From Cladorhizidae sp. MBARI D1340-BT2 (Eukaryota; Porifera; Demospongiae; Poecilosclerida; Cladorhizidae): a DNA stretch of 64,000 nt. Of the stretch, positions 1 to 10,245 are shown one piece after another. The notes beneath the pieces are model-generated. The model made no database searches. It worked only from the letters and a program-made list of their open reading frames with translations, and had not been told where the DNA came from. The DNA lies in contig JAQNBH010000007.1 of assembly GCA_028752905.1 (NCBI GenBank), positions 18,035,233-18,099,232 on the forward strand, given 5' to 3'. Position 1 is the first letter of the stretch. The number at the start of each line of letters is the position of its first letter. The translations under genes were made by a program, and so were the position numbers.

Positions 1-3000
1 GGTACCTAGGCCCTTCTTCATGTGGAGTACAGCTATAAGGTGCCTAGACCCTTCTTCATGTGGAGCACAGCTATAAGGTACCTAGGCCCTTCTTCATGTG
101 GAGCACAGCTATAAGGTGCCTAGGCCCTTCTTCATGTGGAGCACAGCTATAAGGTACCTAGGCCCTTCTTCATGTGGAGCACAGCTATAAGGTGCCTAGA
201 CCCTTCTTCATGTGGAGCACAGCTATAAGGTGCCTAGACCCTTCTTCATGTGGAGCACAGCTATAAGGTACCTAGACCCTTCTTCATGTGGAGCACAGCT
301 ATAAGGTACCTAGGCCCTTCTTCATGTGGAGCACAGCTATAAGGTGCCTAGACCCTTCTTCATGTAGAGCTCAGCTATAAGGTACCTAGGCCCTTCTTCA
401 TGTGGAGTACAGCTATAAGGTGCCTAGTCCCTTCTTCATGTGGAGCACAGCTATAAGGTGCCTAGACCCTTCTTCATGTGGAGCACAGCTATAAGGTGCC
501 TAGACCCTTCTTCATGGAGTACAGCTATAAGGTACCTAGACCCTTCTTCATGGAGTACAGCTATAAGGTGCCTAGGCCCTTCTTCATGTGGAGCACAGCT
601 ATAAGGTGCCTAGGCCCTTCTTCATGTGGAGTACAGCTATAAGGTGCCTAGACCCTTCTTCATGTGGAGCACAGCTATAAGGTGCCTAGACCCTTCTTCA
701 TGTGGAGCACAGCTATAAGGTGCCTAGGCCCTTCTTCATGTGGAGTACAGCTATAAGGTGCCTAGACCCTTCTTCATGTGGAGCACAGCTATAAGGTACC
801 TAGACCCTTCTTCATGTGGAGCACAGCTATAAGGTGCCTAGGCCCTTCTTCATGTGGAGTACAGCTATAAGGTGCCTAGACCCTTCTTCATGTGGAGCAC
901 AGCTATAAGGTACCTAGGTCCTTCTTCATGTGGAGTACAGCTATAAGGTGCCTAGTCCCTTCTTCATGTGGAGCACAGCTATAAGGTGCCTAGGACCTTC
1001 TTCATGTTGAGTACAGCTGTATAAGGTGCCTAGGCCCTTCTTCATGTGTGGCACAGCTATAAGGTGCCTAGGCCCTTCTTCATGTGGAGCACAGCTATAA
1101 GGTACCTAGGCCCTTCTTCATGTGGAGCACAGCTATAAGGTGCCTAGACCCTTCTTCATGTGGAGCACAGCTATAAGGTGCCTAGGCCCTTCTTCATGTG
1201 GAGCACAGCTATAAGGTGCCTAGCCCCTTCTTCATGAGGAGCACAGCTATAAGGTGCCTAGACCCTTCTTCATGTGGAGCACAGCTATAAGGTGCCTAGT
1301 CCCTTCTTCATGTGGAGCACAGCTATAAGATGCCTATGCCCTTCTTCATGTGGAGTACAGCTATAAGGTGCCTAGACCCTTCTTCATGTGGAGCACAGCT
1401 ATAAGATGCCTATGCCCTTCTTCATGTGGAGCACAGCTATAAGGTGCCTAGTCCCTTCTTCATGTGGAGCACAGCTATAAGATGCCTATGCCCTTCTTCA
1501 TGTGGAGCACAGCTATAAGGTGCCTAGGCCCTTCTTCATGTGGAGCACAGCTATAAGATGCCTATGCCCTTCTTCATGTGGAGTACAGCTATAAGGTGCC
1601 TAGACCCTTCTTCATGTATAGCACAGCTATAAGGTGCCTAGACCCTTCTTCATGTGGAGTACAGCTATAAGGTACCTAGGCCCTTCTTCATGTGGAGTAC
1701 AGCTATAAGGTGCCTAGGTCCTTCTTCATGTGGAGCACAGCTATAAGGTGCCTAGGCCCTTCTTCATGTGGAGCACAGCTATAAGGTGTCCTTCTTCATG
1801 TGGAGCACAGCTATAAGGTGCCTAGACCCTTCTTCATGTGGAGCACAGCTATAAGGTGCCCAGGTCCTTCTTCATGTGGAGCACAGCTATAAGGTACCTA
1901 GGCCCTTCTTCATGTGGAGCACAGCTATAAGGTGCCTAGACCCTTCTTCATGTAGAGTACAGCTATAAGGTGTCCTTCTTCATGTGGAGCACAGCTATAA
2001 GGTGCCTAGACCCTTCTTCATGTGGAGCACAGCTATAAGGTGCCTAGACCCTTCTTCATGTGGAGCACAGCTATAAGGTGCCTAGACCCTTCTTCATGTG
2101 GAGTACAGCTATAGGGTGCCTAGGTCCTTCTTCATGTGGACACAGCTATAAGGTGCCTAGACCCTTCTTCATGTGGAGTACAGCTATAAGGTGCCTAGAC
2201 CCTTCTTCATGTGGAGTACAGCTATAAGGTGCCTAGACCCTTCTTCATGTGGAGTACAGCTATAAGGTACCTAGGACCTTCTTCATGTGGAGTACAGCTA
2301 TAAGGTGCCTAGGCCCTTCTTCATGTGGAGCACAGCTATAAGGTGCCTAGACCCTTCTTCATGTGGAGAACAGCTATAAGGTGCCTAGACCCTTCTTCAT
2401 GTGGAGTACAGCTATAAGGTGCCTAGACCCTTCTTCATGTGGAGTACAGCTAAAGGGTGCCTAGGTCCTTCTTCATGTGGAGCACAGCTATAAGGTGCCT
2501 AGACCCTTCTTCATGTGGAGTACAGCTATAAGGTACCTAGGACCTTCTTCATGTGGAGTACAGCTATAAGATACCTAGGCCCTTCTTCATGTGGAGCACA
2601 GCTATAAGGTGCCTAGACCCTTCTTCATGTGGAGTACAGCTATAAGGTACCTAGGACCTTCTTCATGTGGAGCACAGCTATAAGGTGCCTAGGTCCTTCT
2701 TCATGTGGAGCACAGCTATAAGGTACCTAGGCCCTTCTTCATGTGGAGTACAGCTATAAGGTGCCTAGACCCTTCTTCATGTGGAGTACAGCTATAAGGT
2801 GCCTAGACCCTTCTTCATGTGGAGTACAGCTATAAGGTGCCTAGGCCCTTCTTCATGTGGAGTACAGCTATAAGTTGCCTAGAACCTTCTTCATGTGGAG
2901 CACAGCTATAAGGTACCTAGGCCCTTCTTCATGTGGAGCACAGCTATAAGGTGCCTAGGCCCTTCTTCATGTGGAGTACAGCTATAAGGTACCTAGGCCC

Positions 3001-3920
3001 TTCTTCATGTGGAGCACAGCTATAAGGTACCTAGGCCCTTCTTCATGTGGAGCACAGCTATAAGGTGCCTAGACCCTTCTTCATGTGGAGCACAGCTATA
3101 AGGTGCCTAGACCCTTCTTCATGTGGAGCACAGCTATAAGGTACCTAGACCCTTCTTCATGTGGAGCACAGCTATAAGGTACCTAGGCCCTTCTTCATCT
3201 GGAGTACAGCTATAAGGTGCCTAGGCCCTTCTTCATGTGGAGCACAGCTATAAGGTGCCTAGACCCTTCTTCATGTGGAGCACAGCTATAAGGTACCTAG
3301 ACCCTTCTTCATGTGGAGCACAGCTATAAGGTACCCAGGCCCTTCTTCATGTGGAGCACAGCTATAAGGTGCCTAGGTCCCTCTTCATGTGGAATACAGC
3401 TATAAGGTGCCTAGGTCCTTCTTCATGTGGAGTACAGCTATAAGGTGCCTAGACCCTTCTTCATGTGGAGCACAGCTATAAGGTGCCTAGACCCTTCTTC
3501 ATGTGGAGCACAGCTATAAGGTGCCTAGACCCTTCTTCATGTGGAGCACAGCTATAAGGTACCTAGACCCTTCTTCATGTGGAGCACAGCTATAAGGTAC
3601 CCAGGCCCTTCTTCATGTGGAGCACAGCTATAAGGTGCCTAGGTCCCTCTTCATGTGGAATACAGCTATAAGGTGCCTAGACCCTTCTTCATGTGGAGCA
3701 CAGCTATAAGGTGCCTAGACCCTTCTTCATGTGGAGCACAGCTATAAGGTACCTAGACCCTTCTTCATGTGGAGCACAGCTATAAGGTACCCAGGCCCTT
3801 CTTCATGTGGAGCACAGCTATAAGGTGCCTAGGTCCCTCTTCATGTGGAATACAGCTATAAGGTGCCTAGACCCTTCTTCATGTGGAATACAGCTATAAG
3901 GTGCCTAGGCCCTTCTTCAT
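1..3920. repeat. 38-bp satellite array, about 103 copies, truncated at left edge
   Basis: Head-to-tail array of a 38-bp unit starting GGTRCCTAG, with core CCCTTCTTCATGTGGAG and ending CACAGCTATAA. Variation is concentrated at a few positions: GGTACC/GGTGCC, AGG/AGA/AGT before CCC, and AGCAC/AGTAC. Shortened units occur near 1783 and 1969 (ATAAGGTGTCCTTC junction). Variant units recur in blocks: the GGTACCCAGG unit followed by GGTCCCTCTTC and GGAATACAG recurs near 3330, 3596 and 3786, at spacings of 7 and 5 units. The array starts before the window and decays at about 3910-3930. No coding potential is seen. Confidence 0.98.
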
Positions 3921-4913
3921 TTGAAGCCAAGCTGCTAATTTTTGGCCCTTTTTAATAATTTTGGGGGCATTATCACTACTCTGGAAGGAGATTCACCTCA
4001 TTGGGTACCTTTATGGTTAGATTTTGCACTTTGGAATGTAATGTGATCAGCACTTGCTCACTTCTCTCTCTTTCTTGTCTGGGCAGTGTTGGGTACAGAG
4101 GCCTCATTGGGCAGAGCCAGATAAAAAGTTTGTGTGGTGTTAAAGAACCATCCAAGGAAGGCTTTTAAGCCCAACATTGTTTGGTTTTTGCTCTTTGTGA
4201 TGGAGGAAGTAACAAAGAGGAAGTAGCTCATATTTGGTCCTTTTTGCGGCACTTTTGCCACTCTGAATCTCCCCCATTTTTTACTTGGACACACCACATT
4301 TCAGGCACAAGCATCGGGTACATTTAGCCAATGATTTTTGTGCCTTGGAATGAAAGCCAATCGCTCATTTCAGGCACTTTTTGGCAGTTTTACGGGCCAC
4401 CTTGTAAGTAAATACGATTTCCAGGAACACCCTTATGTGGTAGGATTTTGTATTTTGAAATGCAACTGTGATCAAAACTTGCGACATTTTTTTCTGTCTG
4501 GACAACTACCCCAGCTAGTATAAGAGTGGTTTGGTTTTAAATAAACCATTTTTGTTTATTTTTTCCCTTTTATTAATTTTTTTTTTCCCCCTTCTTTTTC
4601 CCCCCTTCCTTCTTCCCCCCCCCCCACATTTTTTCTTTCTCCCCCCTTTCCCCCCACCCTCCTTGTTCCCCCCCCACATTTAACCCCCAGTAGTTAAGCA
4701 AATGGTCATCCAAGTTCTGTGATATCTTACTCCAAGCTTCAGGGTTCTCCATAATTAGTGTCTCCTTTTAAACACATTTTCCTCCTTAACTTGTTTCTTC
4801 TTATTGTGCACTACACAAGTAACGACATGCCTTACCTTGTCGAAGACCCTTTACCAACTGCTATACCAGAAGGAAATTGACTACCAAGGTTCCATTCTCT
4901 GCTACGTCACGGA
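3921..4913. other. Gene-free stretch with a diverged repeat pair and pyrimidine-rich tract
   Basis: No convincing gene. Two diverged copies of a block of about 80 bp can be aligned, near 4013-4085 (GATTTTGCACTTTGGAATG) and near 4438-4510 (GATTTTGTATTTTGAAATG), both followed by a TGTGATCA motif and a TCTGTCTGG/TTGTCTGGG end. 4545-4690 is a T/C homopolymer-rich tract. Short ORFs here lack any recognisable motif. Confidence 0.5.
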
Positions 4914-5057
4914 TGTAAGAGATTGCTCTGGCAATAATAGAACGATACAAAAGTGACAATCACGTGCATAATGTAAGTATGTATATGTATGCATGATCAC
5001 ACATCACGTGAGGTACTGTAAATTAGTAGTTAGGATAGCAGTTATCGATATCATACA
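4914..5057 (-). repeat. 3' LTR of Gypsy element 1
   Basis: 144 bp, starting TGTAAGAGATTGCTC and ending GATATCATACA, so it has the TG...CA ends. It matches 9280-9415 with small indels, including about 10 extra bases after CTCTGG. It is unusually short for a Gypsy LTR. Confidence 0.93.
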
Positions 5058-5071
5058 TCTCCCCCCCAAGA
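5058..5071 (-). promoter_or_regulatory. Polypurine tract of Gypsy element 1
   Basis: Read on the minus strand, a purine run (CTTGGGGGGGGAGA) directly abuts the 3' LTR, where plus-strand DNA priming is expected. Confidence 0.8.
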
Positions 5072-5097
5072 TGATGTGCAGGGTCACAGCATCTTGA

Positions 5098-6260
5098 CTA
5101 GGGCCAGGTGTCATCCTCAATGAGTCTAGTAGGTCGGTGTATCTCACGTCCAGAGTGACGTGGGGTAGCCTGGGCAAGAGCTGGAGGTGGCACAATGTTC
5201 TGCTGAAGTTCCTGTGGGACTGGAGTGGGAGCAGCAGGTGAGAGAGCTGTCCTCTTGCGGAGGAAACGACGGTTGCGGACCATCACTCGGCCAGACTGTG
5301 TGCGAATGAAGTACCGATGGTTTGGACTGATTGCAGTTACTGTGCCATAAATGTCCCAGGCTTTGGAGTCCGGGTTCTGGATAGCGACATGTGCACCAGG
5401 CTCCAAGTCATGAAGAGAGTGGGCATGCTGGTCATAAAAGGACTCGGATTTCTGAAGGACATCATCGGCATGCTCAGTGTCAATGGGACGTTGCCATTTA
5501 GGGGCAAAGGACCGTCTGTGTGCAGGGAGGGAGTCCTGAACCGGGTGTCCGTAAAGTTTCTGTGCTGGTGACATGCAGTCTCTCCTACAGGCTGTGTTCC
5601 TATACTGCAGCAGAGATCGGGAGAGGATGTCCTGGTTGACTGAGCGGCGCCTCCAGGCAGCTTTGATGAGTTGCTTCATCGATTTGATAGTGGACTCAGC
5701 CTTGCCATTGCTCTGAGGATAGTGCGTACTGGATATTACATGATGAACTCCCCAGCTCCTTAAGAAAACTTCAAACTTGTTGGATGTGAACTGAGGTCCT
5801 CCATCGGACCAGAGAATGTCCGGAGCAGCCTTGCGGCAAAACAGGTCATGCACAACATCAATGGTATGGGTTGACGTGGTGTCAACACCCATTGGGAAGA
5901 TATGCGGCCAGTCAGTGAGGCAATCAACCACCACGAGAAAGTACCGACCTCCATGGTATGCGAAATCCATGGCGATCTGCTGGAATGGGCGTGATGGACG
6001 TGTCTTGGTGATGATCGGCTCACGGGGATGTGACGGAAGAGAGTCCTGGCAGAGCTTGCAATCAGCAATGTACAATTCAATGTCGCGATCAATGGCAGGC
6101 CAGTAGACTGTTAGCCGAGCTCTGTCCTTTGACCTTGATGGGCCTCGTGGAGTCGCTCGAGGATTATGGGACGGAATGTGGAGGGAATAAAGAGGCGACA
6201 GCCATAGACTAGGAGGCCATCATCTACACTGAAGTGGTCCCTTGAACCCCAGAACTTTTT
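5098..6260 (-). pseudogene. Gypsy element 1 integrase (broken)
   Basis: The best frame, 5098-6075, carries the integrase core: a first aspartate in FLVVVDCLTDWP, a second in LWSDGGPQF and the glutamate in QSNGKAES, giving the D,D-35-E triad. The H-C zinc-binding domain is partly visible upstream (CKLCQDSLPSHPREP). Downstream is a GPY/F-like C-terminal segment around GAHVAIQNPDSKAWDIYG. Frameshifts between about 6110 and 6280 separate it from the RNase H frame. Integrase inserts the cDNA copy into the host genome; this copy is disabled by frame breaks. Confidence 0.9.
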
Positions 6261-7177
6261 CAGGTTGGGAGGAAGGCCACCCTTATGGTCAGGGAATCCA
6301 GCCTGAACGAGGTGAAGGAGTTCCTGGTATACTCATGGTCATTACGAGTATGGCTGTGGAGCTCTTGAAGACGGAGGTTACCCTCGTGCATAGCCCGTAG
6401 CTCAGAAGACTGCAGGCATCTGGTAGAGGATAGGGAGGTGTGGACGTCAATGTCAAACTTGGCCATGTCCTCACCAGGATTGGGCTGGGAGCAGGGATGA
6501 CGTGAGAGAGCATCTGCTGCATCATTGTCTCTGCCCTTCTGCCACTTTGTGATGAAGTTGTATGCAAGAAGGTGCGTGCGGAGCCTCTGAAGACGAGGGT
6601 TCTCAATCTCATCTAGTGGATGACTGTTGAGGATGGGGACCAGCGGATTGTGGTCAGTGATGACAGTGAACGTGGGCAGGCCCGAAAGGAAGATGCGGCA
6701 TTTCTTAGTGGCCCATGCCACTGCGAGAAGCTCAAGTTCTATGACAGCATAGCGAGTCTCCGCATCTGTGAGAAAACAGGAGCCAGCCTTGGTGAGTTTC
6801 CATTCTCCGTGGTGTTGTTGCTGAAGGACGAATCCGAGCCCAAGGAGACTTGCATCAGTGAGGAGCCGTGTGGGTCGAGAGATATCATAGAATGCCAGTG
6901 TGGGAGCAGTGGTCAATATTTCCTTGGCCTTGAGAAAGGCATCAGTGTGGGTAGAGTCCCAAAGGAAATCATTTTTGCTACTAAGGAGAGGGTGGAGAGG
7001 AGAGAGCACTGGGCTAATAGCATCTGAACTTCCAGCGAGTTCGTTGACGAGACCAAAGAAGGACCGAAGATCCGTTCTGCTGGACGGTGTAGGGAAGCTA
7101 CTGATGGCTTGTGTGATGTCATCACTAATGCGGTAGCCATCAGAGGAGAGATGAAAACCACAATGCTTCCTTGACAA
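6260..7177 (-). pseudogene. Gypsy element 1 RT connection and RNase H (broken)
   Basis: The frame begins in the reverse transcriptase-RNase H connection (DLRSFFGLVNELAG) and contains the RNase H motif LLTDASLLGLGFVLQQ, then RYAVIELELLAVAWA and FTVITDHNPLVPIL, the typical Gypsy RNase H landmarks, ending near DNDAADALSRH. It overlaps the RT frame by about 260 bp in a different reading frame, which shows a frameshift near 7165-7180. Confidence 0.9.
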
Positions 7178-8169
7178 AACTGGAATTTGTCACGGTTAAG
7201 AGAAATGCCTCGTTCCTCACACCGCTGTAAGAATTGGCAGACGTGGTCGACATGACTGGCAGGATCTTCGTCATAGATTAGGACATCATCCACAATGCGG
7301 CGGAAGTGAGTGAGGCCTTGGAAGGCCTCGTACATCCGACGGTCATAGTGTTCGCTGATGGAGGAGAGACCATAAGGTGCACGCAAGAACTTGTAGCGTC
7401 CGAGGGGCGTAATGAAAGTGGTCAGGAGCTAACTCTCATTGTCCAAAGGGCACTGGTGATACCCCTTGAAGGCATCAAGGACTGTGAAGTACTTCGTTCT
7501 GGATGTGGCAATGTCGGCAACCGCTACTGCTGGAGGTGTAGACTGAAACCTTTCACGCTTAACGAAGCGGTTGAAGTGTGAGGAGTCCACGCAAAGCCGA
7601 ATGCGGTCAGAGTTCTTTTTTCGTGCCACAACAATGGTTGCACACCAGTCTGTGGGCTCTGTCTGCTTAGCGATGATGCCCTGTGACTCAAGCAGCTCAA
7701 GCTCATGCTTGGTCGGTTCCAAGTATGCATAGGGTAGGGTTCGAGGTGCATTGACACAGAATGGTTTAGCATCTTTAGTCATTACTATTTTAAATGTCTC
7801 ACCAGGCATTGTCCGGATCTGGCCGTCGAACACGGTTGGAAACCCCTTGAAAATTTCCTCTTTAGAACGTGGATAAGTGTGTGATCCAAGTGTGTGATCC
7901 AGAACCTGAGGGCCAGACTCGTGGATGGACAGGACAGAAGACTGCGTCGCCGGAAGGGATTGTGGGTACTTGGCTGGGAGGATGCCCAGATGCTTGGCAG
8001 TCTTCCAGGAAAGGAGAGCACCTGAAACGCACCTATAGATGTGGAAGTTGTCCTCCACCGAGCGATTCCCAACACTAATGATAGCCTTGAGACTACCAAT
8101 GGGAGACAGAATATTCCCATTCACAGCACGAGGTGACATCGGAGGGCAGGAGGTTGGGAACATGCTCAT
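6913..8169 (-). pseudogene. Gypsy element 1 reverse transcriptase (nonsense codon and frameshift)
   Basis: The upstream part (7429-8169) has the fingers region with TEPTDWCATIVVARKKN, IRLCVDSSHFNRF and YFTVLDAFKGYHQCPLD. It stops at a TAG at 7429-7431. The same frame resumes immediately and includes FLRAPYGLSS and the catalytic box RIVDDVLIYDED, a VDD variant of the YxDD box. The frame is lost near 7170. RT copies element RNA into DNA. The single in-frame TAG looks like a point mutation because coding similarity continues uninterrupted on both sides. Confidence 0.92.
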
Positions 8170-8566
8170 TGAAGTTGGTCAGGAAATCGATGCCAGCAGC
8201 ACTGATATCGGCACCAGAGTCAGGGAGAACCTCAACAGTGGCCTGACCATTCAAAGCCTGTACGTGGACCGTGAGCGTGGGAGCAGGGTCAGTGTGGTCG
8301 ACAGACATAATGCTGGAGAGGCGTATCCTTGGAGCACCAACCAGCTGAGGACCACAGAGACGGAGACTATTGGTGCGTGGAGGCAGCTCCTTGTGGCGTC
8401 TAGCACGAGGGTTGCTGGACTTGGACTTCTGGAGGCAGACAGTGTGGTAATGACCTGTTCTCCCACAGTGGCTGCAGACTGACCTGAAGGCAGGACAGGA
8501 TGTGCGACGGCCCTCAAGGTGCTCTGCCCTCAAGGTGCTCTGCCTGGCCACAACCACGGCAAGCAC
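8093..8566 (-). pseudogene. Gypsy element 1 zinc knuckle and aspartic protease
   Basis: The frame contains a CCHC knuckle (CSHCGRTGHYHTVC, ORF residues 31-44) that binds RNA in nucleocapsid, and about 70 residues later the retropepsin active site in EVLPDSGADIS. It overlaps the upstream gag frame at 8514-8566 in another frame. A 16-bp tandem duplication, CTCAAGGTGCTCTGCC, at about 8513-8545 sits exactly at this junction and probably caused the frame break. Confidence 0.85.
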
Positions 8567-9118
8567 CAGAGCCTACCGTGGGTGATGCAGGAGCTTTCTT
8601 GCCCTTGGACTGCTTATACCTACTGACAGCACTTATAGACTCACTTGAGGCAGAATCTAGGGCAGAGCAGGATACATCTGACCTCGTGTGCAACTCCTTC
8701 TTGGCAGCCTCCATGGCCCGACAAATTTTTATGGCATTCTCCAAAGTTAAGTTCTGCTCCTTGAGGAGATCCTGGACAGTGTCCGTGTCCACGACACCTT
8801 CCACCAGCTGATCACGTAGGCTGTTCTGGAGGCATTTGTTATCACAGAAATTGCAGGTTTTAGCCAGTTCTCTGAGTGAAACGAGATAGTCATCAAAGGT
8901 TTCACCTGATGCCTGTTTGCGTTGCCTGAAGCTACGGCGCTCAACTGTTTCGTTGATCCGTCCCTGGACATACTGCTTCAGGCCAGCAATGATCTGAGCT
9001 TGATCAGCTCTCTGGGCATCAGTAAGACCGAGGTTGTCCACTATGGTGAGAGTCCCCTGTCGACATCGAGATCAATCCTGGAGAGATCCCCAGCGCGGAA
9101 TGTGTAGGGCATGACTAA
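8514..9118 (-). pseudogene. Gypsy element 1 gag (broken)
   Basis: The main frame, 8514-9041, has a retrotransposon gag pattern: RRSFRQRKQASGETFDDYL, then LRELAKTCNFCDN and LRDQLVEGVVDTDTVQDLL, ending in a cysteine-rich stretch (CRGCGQ). A likely N-terminal start is visible in a different frame at about 9113, interrupted by a stop near 9050, so gag is frameshifted or internally deleted. It is shorter than a usual gag. Gag forms the virus-like particle. Confidence 0.8.
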
Positions 9119-9262
9119 TAGACAGGAAAAAGCGGCGAGTTGAGTAGTAGTCGAAGAATTGCCAGACGACCGAGACGAAAGGTTCTAGGCCGTGGAAGAG
9201 TGCAGGAAGATTCCAAGAGAGACTGATTGGGCTCTAGACGGGTTTCTTCCTCAGGTTTGGTA

Positions 9263-9279
9263 CCCTGTTCGCAGCGCCA
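9263..9279 (-). promoter_or_regulatory. tRNA primer-binding site of Gypsy element 1
   Basis: Read on the minus strand, TGGCGCTGCGAACAGGG starts immediately inside the 5' LTR. TGG at the LTR edge is complementary to the universal CCA end of tRNAs. The tRNA species is not identified. Confidence 0.75.
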
Positions 9280-9415
9280 TGTAAGAGATTGCTCTGGAAC
9301 GATACAATAGTGACAATCACGTGCATAATGTAAGTATGTATATGTACATGTATGCATGATCACACATCACGTGAGGTAAGTTAGTAGTTAGGTTAGCAGT
9401 TATCGATATCATACA
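9280..9415 (-). repeat. 5' LTR of Gypsy element 1
   Basis: 136 bp with TG...CA ends, matching 4914-5057. It carries the transcription start for the element, though no TATA box is obvious. Confidence 0.93.
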
Positions 9416-9420
9416 ACGGA

Positions 9421-10245
9421 CATGGTGGTTTTCAAGTGTCTACGTTAGTTTATTTTAGCACTCGTTCGCTTAGGATGGGATTAAAGCGCAAGCTGCAAAA
9501 TTATTGGCTTCAGTACCAAAATAAATTGTGGTGTCACGCACTTGAAAGTGCACTCTGTTTTAGGGTGGAATAGAAAACCTCGGCAGTCGAGACCCATTCC
9601 TAGAGTAATGCTAGCAGCATTTGGTAAGGGGCATTGCCACTCAAGATTAGCCTTCATCATATTCTTGTTGGTTATAGAGACAGCCCCATGTGTCTGCTGC
9701 AGCCTCCTTCAAGTAAAACTGTTGCACAGGAGAACTTGATGAATAAAAGAGTGGAGAAGGAGAAGATTCTCCGGAGCAGTCACTTGCTCTGCTTATGGTG
9801 TAGTGCATGATGTACATGAGACTAGTTAGCTGCCTGACATTCATTGCCATGGCTCTTTCCCATAATTTGGGAAATGGATTATTCGCAGACACTGGAACAT
9901 TTTCCATCTTCTTCAGGGGGGGAGGAACAGGGGGGGCAGAGGGGGCGGCCGCCTGACCAATATTTTGGACCAACTGTATCTTGTGTTAATAATTATGGAA
10001 CTGGTGCATTGTTTACTTAAAATAGTACTATTTTACCTTACATGTGGCCAGTCACTAGCTGTATTTAAAATTAACACCCACTTAACCAGTCATTGATTGT
10101 TACATGAGATGATGATGTCACTGAGTGACTTGTTTAATGATGCAAGCAATACATGTGCACTGCTAGAGCAGGTGAGCACATGGCAATCATTAGCTTTGAT
10201 TTCTAGGATTGCATGACAGTCTTTCTCTGTGTGTAATCAGTCACC
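9421..10245. other. Gene-free stretch with G-rich run
   Basis: No gene recognised. A G-rich block at about 9915-9952 includes GCGGCCGC. A minus-strand ORF over 9647-9973 encodes a proline-rich start and no known motif. CCTGACCAATA at 9952-9962 recurs at 12441-12451 on the far side of the hAT coding region. Confidence 0.4.

Larger units (their letters stand above)
4909..9420 (-). mobile_element. Ty3/Gypsy LTR retrotransposon, full-length but inactivated
   Basis: The complete element lies on the minus strand. LTRs are at 4914-5057 and 9280-9415, and the 5-bp direct repeat ACGGA lies just outside both (4909-4913 and 9416-9420), which is the expected target-site duplication. Inside are a primer-binding site beside the right LTR and a polypurine tract beside the left LTR. 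Coding order is gag, protease, reverse transcriptase, RNase H, integrase, the standard Gypsy order. The reading frames are interrupted by a nonsense codon, several frameshifts and a 16-bp duplication, so it cannot make its own proteins. The LTR pair differs by several indels, so the insertion is not recent. Confidence 0.93.

Noticed and set aside
1..3920. Possible CRISPR-like array or coding repeat
   Set aside because: The 38-bp units abut without spacers, and 38 is not a multiple of three; it is a satellite.
4058..4297. 79-codon minus ORF
   Set aside because: Falls in diverged repeat sequence with no motif or splice context.
9647..9973. Proline-rich minus ORF of 108 codons
   Set aside because: Created by a G-rich run on plus; no known domain and no supporting context.
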